From NCBI RefSeq assembly GCF_028553765.1, contig NZ_CP067134.1, positions 591,501 to 655,500 of the forward strand: DNA of 64,000 nucleotides, read 5' to 3'. Shown here piece after piece: positions 58,703-64,000 of the stretch (within the stretch, counting starts at the first letter, position 1; each line of letters opens with the position of its first letter). A program made the position numbers and the translations under genes. The DNA comes from Paracoccus stylophorae. Its GTDB lineage: Bacteria; Pseudomonadota; Alphaproteobacteria; Rhodobacterales; Rhodobacteraceae. The notes under the pieces are model-generated. The model did not search any database. It had not been told where the DNA came from and worked only from the letters and a program-made list of their open reading frames with translations.

Positions 58703-60310
58703 CTAGCCCAACAGCCGCCGTGCGATCACCTGTGCCTGAATTTCCGCCGCGCCTTCGAAGATATTCAGGATGCGCGCGTCGCACAGAACCCGGCTGATCT
58801 GGTATTCCAGCGCAAAGCCGTTGCCGCCGTGGATCTGCAGCGCGTTGTCGGCGCAGCCCCAGGCGATGCGCGCGCCCAGCAGCTTGGCCATGCCCGCCTC
58901 AAGGTCGCAGCGATGGCCGTGATCCTTTTCCCAGGCGCTGTGATAGGTCAGCTGCCGCGCGATCATGATCTCGACCGCCATCATCGCCAGCTTGCCCGAG
59001 ACGCGCGGAAATTCGATCAGCGCCTTGCCGAACTGCTTGCGGTCCAGCGCGTATTGCAACCCCAGTTCAAGCGCGTTCTGGGCCACGCCGATGGCGCGGG
59101 CGGCGGTCTGGATGCGTGCCGATTCAAAGGTCTGCATCAACTGCTTGAAGCCCTGACCCGTCACGCCGCCCAGCAGGTTGTCGGGCCCGACCTCGAACCC
59201 GTCGAAGCCCAGCTCGTATTCCTTCATGCCGCGATAGCCCAGCACCTCGATCTCGCCGCCGGTCATGCCCGGCGTGGGGAACGGGTCGCCGTCGGTGCCC
59301 GGTGTCTTTTCGGCCAGGAACATCGACAGGCCGCGATAATCGGTGGTGTCGGGGTCGGTGCGCGCCAGCAGCGTCATCACATGGGTGCGCGCGGCATGGG
59401 TGATCCAGGTCTTGTTGCCGGTGATCTTCCAGGTCTCGCCATCCTTCACGGCGCGGGTCCGCAGGCTGCCCAGATCGCTGCCGGTATTGGGTTCGGTGAA
59501 CACGGCGGTCGGCAGGATCTCGCCCGAGGCCAGTTTCGGCAGCCAGTGTTCCTTTTGCGCATCCGTCCCGCCGCCAAGGATCAGTTCGGCCGCGATCTCG
59601 CTGCGCGTGCCCAGGCTGCCCACGCCGATATAGCCGCGCGACAACTCCTCGCTGACGACGACCATCGCCGCCTTGGACATGCCGAGGCCACCAAATTCCT
59701 CGGGGATGGTCAGGCCGAACACGCCCAGCCCGGCCAACTCCTCGATGATCGGCATTGGAATCAGCTCGTCCTTCAGGTGCCAGTCATGCGCGTGCGGCAC
59801 GACCTTGTCGTCGGTCCAGCGGCGGAACTGGTCGCGGATCATTTCCAGATCCTCGTCCAGCCCGGTGGTGCCAAAGGTGGCGCTGCCCTGCTTTTCCGCG
59901 ATCAGTTCGGCCAGACGGGCGCGGGCCGAGGGCGTGTTGCCTGCCATCATCCCGCGCGCGGCGTCCGAGGGCGTCCAGTCCACCCCCAGATCGGACAGCC
60001 GCGCGAATTCGCCCTGGCTCATCGGGATGCCGCCGGCGATCTGGGTCAGGTATTCGCCAAAACCGATGCGCAGGATCAGATCCTCGATTTCGCCCGACAC
60101 GCGCCCCGACCACGCCGCCAGCTGTTTCAGCGCCTCGACATAGGTGGCAAGCCAGGACAGCGCATGGGCGGCATGCTGGTGGGTTTCCAGCAACGCCGGG
60201 TCGATCTTGCCCGCAGGCGCGACGATCGCGCGCAGGCTGTCGGTGGCGCGGGTCTGAAGTTCCTCGATCTCGGACAGGACGGTGCTGGTCTGGTGCGGCA
60301 TGTCTTTCAT
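58703..60310 (-). CDS. mcd: Probable (2S)-methylsuccinyl-CoA dehydrogenase
   Basis: A 535-residue acyl-CoA dehydrogenase with an unusual ~150-residue N-terminal extension (DSLRAIVAPAGKIDPALLETHQHAAHALSWLATYVEALKQL...), the hallmark of Mcd of the ethylmalonyl-CoA pathway. The core shows PEEFGGLGMSKAAM, the FAD segment FTEPNTGSDLGSLRTRAV, ALEYQISRVLCDARI and the catalytic-Glu motif NIFEGAAEIQAQ. It would oxidise methylsuccinyl-CoA to mesaconyl-CoA during acetate assimilation, passing electrons to ETF. The start at 60310 has AGGGA 7 nt upstream. Ccr, Ecm and Mch genes are not in the window. A generic acyl-CoA dehydrogenase is the alternative. Confidence 0.82.
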   Translation of the reverse strand: MKDMPHQTSTVLSEIEELQTRATDSLRAIVAPAGKIDPALLETHQHAAHALSWLATYVEALKQLAAWSGRVSGEIEDLILRIGFGEYLTQIAGGIPMSQGEFARLSDLGVDWTPSDAARGMMAGNTPSARARLAELIAEKQGSATFGTTGLDEDLEMIRDQFRRWTDDKVVPHAHDWHLKDELIPMPIIEELAGLGVFGLTIPEEFGGLGMSKAAMVVVSEELSRGYIGVGSLGTRSEIAAELILGGGTDAQKEHWLPKLASGEILPTAVFTEPNTGSDLGSLRTRAVKDGETWKITGNKTWITHAARTHVMTLLARTDPDTTDYRGLSMFLAEKTPGTDGDPFPTPGMTGGEIEVLGYRGMKEYELGFDGFEVGPDNLLGGVTGQGFKQLMQTFESARIQTAARAIGVAQNALELGLQYALDRKQFGKALIEFPRVSGKLAMMAVEIMIARQLTYHSAWEKDHGHRCDLEAGMAKLLGARIAWGCADNALQIHGGNGFALEYQISRVLCDARILNIFEGAAEIQAQVIARRLLG

Positions 60311-60491
60311 CGATTCGTCCCTTTTGCGGCAATGCAGCATGACTAGAGCTTTCGCGGCCGCAGCGCAACTATGATGCGTTTGGCCGCCTGTTTCAGATGG
60401 AAAATGTCGCGCGGGCAGCATGGGGAACGGGCGCGCGCGTCAGGAAAAAAGCGCCATTTCCATTCGCGCCCCGCCGGCCTAGCGTGCGCGG

Positions 60492-61256
60492 ATGTTCGGG
60501 CTTGAAATCTGGCAGTTCTGGGCGGCCGTCGCCGTGACCCTTGTCGCGGGCTTCGTGAAGGGCGCGGTGGGTTTCGCGATGCCGATGATCATGCTGTCGG
60601 CGTTCGGGTCGATCATGCCGGCCACGACCGCGCTGGCGGCGCTGATCCTGCCGACCCTGCTGACCAATCTTCAGCAGGCGTTCCGTCAGGGGGCGGGCGC
60701 CGCCGTCGGGTCGGCGATGAATTTCCGCTGGCATATCGCGATGGTGCTGGTCTTCATCTGGGTGTCGGCCGGCTTCGCGCAGGCGATCCCGCAGCCGGTG
60801 ATGTATGCGCTGCTGGGGGTGCCCATCGTCGGTTTTGCGCTGTGGCAGTTGTCGGGGCGGCCGCTGGTCCTGCCGGTCCATCATCGCAGGCGCGCCGAGA
60901 TCGGCACCGGCATCGTCGGCGGGCTTTACGGCGGCATCTCGGGGATCTGGGGGCCGCCGCTGATCGTGCTGCTGCTGTCTTTGGGCGCAACCAAGCAAGA
61001 GCAGGTGCGCGTTCAGGGCGTGGTCTTCCTGCTGGGGGCGGTGATGCTGACGGCGGCGCATCTGAATTCGGGCGTGCTGAACAGCACGACGCTGCCCTTG
61101 TCGGCGATCCTGTGTGCGCCGGCCTTTGCCGGGATGATGACGGGCTTTGCCTTGCAGGACCGGCTGGATGTGGTGCAGTTTCGGCGCTGGACGCAGGTGG
61201 CGCTGGTGCTGACCGGGCTGAACCTGGTCCGCCGCGCCTTTCAGTTCTGGATCTGA
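60492..61256 (+). CDS. TSUP (TauE/SafE) family membrane permease
   Basis: A 254-residue protein with about eight membrane helices in two inverted halves, each starting with the family motif: [18 protein letters not shown] (about 15-32) and [21 protein letters not shown] (about 138-158). TSUP permeases export sulfite, sulfoacetate or related organosulfur or C2 compounds. The substrate is not readable here. It starts 181 bp from the divergent mcd and is followed by dapE after 1 bp, so both are on one transcript. No taurine or sulfonate genes are nearby. Confidence 0.87.
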   Translation: MFGLEIWQFWAAVAVTLVAGFVKGAVGFAMPMIMLSAFGSIMPATTALAALILPTLLTNLQQAFRQGAGAAVGSAMNFRWHIAMVLVFIWVSAGFAQAIPQPVMYALLGVPIVGFALWQLSGRPLVLPVHHRRRAEIGTGIVGGLYGGISGIWGPPLIVLLLSLGATKQEQVRVQGVVFLLGAVMLTAAHLNSGVLNSTTLPLSAILCAPAFAGMMTGFALQDRLDVVQFRRWTQVALVLTGLNLVRRAFQFWI

Positions 61257-61257
61257 C

Positions 61258-62394
61258 ATGACCGATGCCGCCGATTTGACCGCCCGCCTGATCCGCTGCC
61301 CCTCGGTCACGCCAGATGAGGGCGGGGCCCTGACCCTGCTGGCCGACATGCTGACTGCGGCAGGATTTGAGGTGACGCGCGTGGACCGGGGCGGGACGCC
61401 GAATCTGTTCGCGCGATGGGGGCCGAAGGGCGCGCGCACGCTTGGCTTCAACGGCCACACCGATGTGGTGCCGCCCGGCGATCCGGGGTCGTGGACCCAT
61501 CCGCCCTTCAGCGGCCATGTCAAGGACGGCACGATCTGGGGCCGGGGCGCGACCGACATGAAATCCGGCGTCGCGGCCTTTGTCGCGGCGTCCATCGACT
61601 TCGTGACCGAAACCCCGCCCGACGGCGCGGTGATCCTGACCATCACCGGCGACGAAGAGGGGCCGTCGCGCGACGGCACCATAGCCATCCTCGACTGGAT
61701 GGAGACGCAGGGCGAGCGGATGGATGCCTGCATCGTGGGCGAGCCGTCCAATCCCACGCGCATGGGCGAGATGATGAAGACCGGCCGGCGCGGTTCGGCC
61801 ACGTTCCGCATCCGCGCCACCGGCGTGCAGGGTCACGTGGCCTATCCGCATCGGGCGAAAAATCCGCTGCACGCGCTGACCCGCTTTCTGGCCGACCTGA
61901 TCGCCGCGCCGCTGGATCAGGGGACCGAACATTTCGATCCCTCGGGCGTGCAGATCACATCGGTCGATTGCGGCAACCCGGCCTCGAACGTGGTGCCGGA
62001 AACGGCGCGGGCGGTGGTCAATATCCGCTTCAACGATTTGCACAGCGGCGAATCGCTGACGCAGGATTTGACCCGCCGCGCGCGCGCGATCGGCGATGAG
62101 ACCGGGGTCGCGCTGGACATCGAGGCCGACATCTCGGGCGAGGCGTTTCTGACCGAACCCGGCCCCTTCGTCGATCTGGTCCGCGACGTGGTGGCGCGCG
62201 AAACCGGGCAGGTCCCGGTCCTGTCCACCTCGGGCGGGACGTCGGATGCGCGCTTCGTCAAGGATCATTGCCCGGTGGTGGAATTCGGCCTTGTCGGCCG
62301 GTTCATGCATCAGGTCGATGAACGCGTGCCGGTGGCCCAGATCCATCAGCTGAAGACGATTTATCAGCGCATTCTGGAAAGATTTTTCGAATGA
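61258..62394 (+). CDS. dapE: Succinyl-diaminopimelate desuccinylase
   Basis: A 378-residue M20-family metallohydrolase of the lysine/meso-diaminopimelate pathway. [16 protein letters not shown] near the start, [22 protein letters not shown] (first metal His, about 62-83), [14 protein letters not shown] (bridging Asp), [12 protein letters not shown] (catalytic Glu) and [14 protein letters not shown] are in order. The ending [23 protein letters not shown] carries the last His ligand region. It removes succinate from N-succinyl-LL-diaminopimelate. It follows the TSUP gene by 1 bp and the GNAT gene follows by 7 bp. Confidence 0.95.
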   Translation: MTDAADLTARLIRCPSVTPDEGGALTLLADMLTAAGFEVTRVDRGGTPNLFARWGPKGARTLGFNGHTDVVPPGDPGSWTHPPFSGHVKDGTIWGRGATDMKSGVAAFVAASIDFVTETPPDGAVILTITGDEEGPSRDGTIAILDWMETQGERMDACIVGEPSNPTRMGEMMKTGRRGSATFRIRATGVQGHVAYPHRAKNPLHALTRFLADLIAAPLDQGTEHFDPSGVQITSVDCGNPASNVVPETARAVVNIRFNDLHSGESLTQDLTRRARAIGDETGVALDIEADISGEAFLTEPGPFVDLVRDVVARETGQVPVLSTSGGTSDARFVKDHCPVVEFGLVGRFMHQVDERVPVAQIHQLKTIYQRILERFFE

Positions 62395-62401
62395 GGTTCG
62401 G

Positions 62402-62818
62402 ATGAGGATCGAGACGACCGACGATGTCGACACCTGCCGCGCCCTGCGCCGCACCGTCTTCGTCGAGGAACAGGGAATCAGCCCTGATGACGAATGGGAC
62501 GATCTGGACGATCAGGCGATCCACCTGCTGGCATGGCAGGGCGATGCGCCGGTCGGCACTGCCCGCATCCTGATCCGGGACCGGGCGGGCAAGATCGGCC
62601 GGGTCTGCGTGCTGCGCGAGGCGCGCGGAACCGGGCTGGGTCAACAGCTGATCCGCGCGGCGGTGGACGTGTTGCGCGCCCGCCCCGGCCTGACCCACGC
62701 CCGGCTGGGCGCGCAGACCCATGCCATCGGCTTTTACGAAAAGCTGGGTTTCACCGCCGACGGCCCCATATATGACGACGCGGGAATTCCGCATCGCGAC
62801 ATGTTTCGCGAACTTTGA
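62402..62818 (+). CDS. GNAT family N-acetyltransferase (ElaA-like)
   Basis: A 138-residue GNAT. ALRRTVFVEEQGISPDDEWDDLD is the ElaA/YjcF-type N-terminal signature, followed by the beta-hairpin APVGTARILIRDRAGKIGRV, the acetyl-CoA loop LREARGTGLGQQLIRAAVD (motif A) and ARLGAQTHAIGFYEKLGF (motif B). The end IPHRDMFREL (H-x-x-M) is also shared by this subgroup. The substrate is unknown. Located 7 bp after dapE on the same strand; a role in lysine metabolism is not implied by sequence. Confidence 0.87.
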   Translation: MRIETTDDVDTCRALRRTVFVEEQGISPDDEWDDLDDQAIHLLAWQGDAPVGTARILIRDRAGKIGRVCVLREARGTGLGQQLIRAAVDVLRARPGLTHARLGAQTHAIGFYEKLGFTADGPIYDDAGIPHRDMFREL

Positions 62819-62862
62819 CGCACCCGGCTGCGTTCCGCGCCCGGCTTTGTTAGGCTTGTTCC

Positions 62863-64000
62863 ATGACCCGTATTCCCAGCAAACAGCAGATCATGGATTG
62901 GGTCGCGGACCACCCCGACGCCAATTCCAAACGCGACATCGCCAAGGCGTTCGGCGTCAAGGGCGCGCAGCGGATCGAACTGAAGCGGCTGTTGAAGGAG
63001 CTGGAAAGCGACGGCCAGCTTGAACGCCGCCGGCGCCACTATCTGGACGCCGAAAAGCTTCCGCCGGTCACGGTGCTGGAACTGCTGGCGCCGGACGGGT
63101 CGGGCGACCTGTTCGCGCACCCGCTGGAATGGCGCGGCGAGGGGCCGATGCCCCGGATCCTGTATACCCCGCGCCGCACCGACCCCGCCCTGGGACGGGG
63201 AGAGCGGTTCCTGGCCCGTCTGGTCGAGGTTCACGGCGAGGATCATCAGTACGAGGCCCGGCTGATGCGGCGGATCAGCGCGTCCCCGCACCGTATCGTC
63301 GGCATCTTCCGCAAGGACACCGAGGGCGGGCGGATCGTGCCCATCGACAAGGGGCAGGACAAGGAATGGCGGGTGCGCGCCGACGCCACGCTTGGCGCGG
63401 AATCGGGCGAGCTGGTTCAGGCCGAACAGGCCGGGCCGAAAAACCGCCTGGGGCTGAAGCTGGCGCGGATCGTGGACCGTCTGGGCGATCCCTCGGCCCC
63501 GCGCGCCGTCAGCCTGATCGCGATCCATCAGCACGGCATCCCCGACGAGTTTCCCGACAAGGTCATCGCCGAGGCCGAGGCGCAGACGCCGGCCACGATG
63601 AAGGGGCGCGAGGATCTGCGCGATCTGCCGCTGGTGACCATCGACCCGTCCGACGCGCGCGATCACGACGACGCGGTGGGCGCGCAGATCGAGGACGACG
63701 GCGGCGCGACGATCTGGGTCGCCATCGCCGATGTCGCGCATTACGTGCGGCCCGGCAGCGCGCTGGACCGCGAGGCGTGGACGCGCGGCAACTCGACCTA
63801 TTTCCCCGACCGGGTGGTGCCGATGCTGCCCGAGGCGCTGTCGGCCGATCTGTGCTCGCTGCACGAAGATCAGGACCGGCCGGTGATCGCGGTCCGGATG
63901 CGGCTGGACGCGCAGGGCAACAAGATCAGCCACAATTTCCATCGCGGCATGATGAACAGCCGCGCCAGCCTGGCCTATGGGCAGGCGCAGGATGCGGCCG
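62863..64000 (+). CDS. rnr: Ribonuclease R, 5' part (runs off the window)
   Basis: The first 379 residues of a 3'-5' exoribonuclease of the RNB family; no stop before the window ends. The N-terminal winged-helix/cold-shock region has SKRDIAKAFGVKGAQRIELKRLLKELE and the OB-type segments RMLRRISASPHRIVGIF-like text. The RNB domain begins with VTIDPSDARDHDDAVGAQIED (the Asp cluster that binds Mg; the usual form is DGEDARDFDDAV), then IWVAIADVAHYVRPGSALDREAWTRG and YFPDRVVPMLPEALSADLCSL. It degrades structured RNA and takes part in trans-translation turnover. The ATG at 62863 begins MTRIPSKQQIMDWV, typical of alphaproteobacterial RNase R. Confidence 0.94.
   Translation, partial: MTRIPSKQQIMDWVADHPDANSKRDIAKAFGVKGAQRIELKRLLKELESDGQLERRRRHYLDAEKLPPVTVLELLAPDGSGDLFAHPLEWRGEGPMPRILYTPRRTDPALGRGERFLARLVEVHGEDHQYEARLMRRISASPHRIVGIFRKDTEGGRIVPIDKGQDKEWRVRADATLGAESGELVQAEQAGPKNRLGLKLARIVDRLGDPSAPRAVSLIAIHQHGIPDEFPDKVIAEAEAQTPATMKGREDLRDLPLVTIDPSDARDHDDAVGAQIEDDGGATIWVAIADVAHYVRPGSALDREAWTRGNSTYFPDRVVPMLPEALSADLCSLHEDQDRPVIAVRMRLDAQGNKISHNFHRGMMNSRASLAYGQAQDAA

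Overview
The window is a stretch of a high-GC (visibly near two-thirds G+C) chromosome from an alphaproteobacterium of the Rhodobacteraceae, most like Paracoccus. The evidence is the set of family-typical genes: FlbT/DUF1217, DUF484-xerC, DUF2794, DUF1491, a Paracoccus-type aa3 oxidase subunit IV, methylsuccinyl-CoA dehydrogenase of the ethylmalonyl-CoA pathway, and the pdxJ-acpS-lepB-rnc-era-recO block. No rRNA, tRNA, CRISPR array, insertion sequence or prophage was recognised.

Layout. 1-1019: the end of a flagellar locus (flbT 3' end, DUF1217). 1274-8113: a complete-looking sialic acid uptake and catabolism locus. nanR-siaP-siaQ-siaM-nanE-nanK-nagB read leftward, with most junctions overlapping by 4 bp. 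nanA reads rightward from a shared regulatory gap that carries a GGTAAT-N6-ATTACC operator candidate. NagA, needed between NanE and NagB, is not in the window. 8177-17618: housekeeping genes (prmA, msrA, xerC, DUF484, transaldolase-like, priA, a lytic transglycosylase, an H1-like basic protein, an L,D-transpeptidase, a GlsB-type stress membrane protein). 17748-24775: transport and accessory genes (MFS exporter, GNAT, an oligopeptide-type ABC importer without a binding protein, an SDR). 25058-32212: nadE, a secreted protein of 18 MORN repeats, an AT-richer orphan gene whose ends look like a split PIN nuclease, and the ycjX/DUF697 pair. 32321-39878: hrpB, a 499-bp gap with two kinds of repeat, DUF2794, two I78-type inhibitor lipoproteins, a TetR regulator, glutamate dehydrogenase and the Sua5/TsaC tRNA-modification gene. 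40021-46794: acyl-CoA dehydrogenase plus MBL hydrolase, cytochrome oxidase subunit IV, a lipoprotein, azlCD, GNAT, a frameshifted conserved membrane protein, greA. 47037-58158: ETF-ubiquinone oxidoreductase, TPR protein, ispE, pdxJ, acpS, lepB, rnc, era, DUF1491, rarD, an internally deleted VOC protein, recO. 58155-64000: META lipoprotein, methylsuccinyl-CoA dehydrogenase, TSUP permease, dapE, GNAT and the 5' part of rnr.

Functional links. Two acyl-CoA dehydrogenases and ETF-QO form one electron path (acyl-CoA to ETF to ubiquinone). The nan locus would feed amino-sugar carbon into fructose-6-phosphate. No single large novel system was found. The most unusual items are the PIN-like orphan gene (28424-29542), the 17-bp minisatellite abutting DUF2794 (35097-35266), the diverged pair of ~130-bp intergenic repeats (19422 and 34751), the twin palindromes over the promoter at 39898-39954, the frameshift in 45353-46320, and the central deletion in the VOC gene at 57159.
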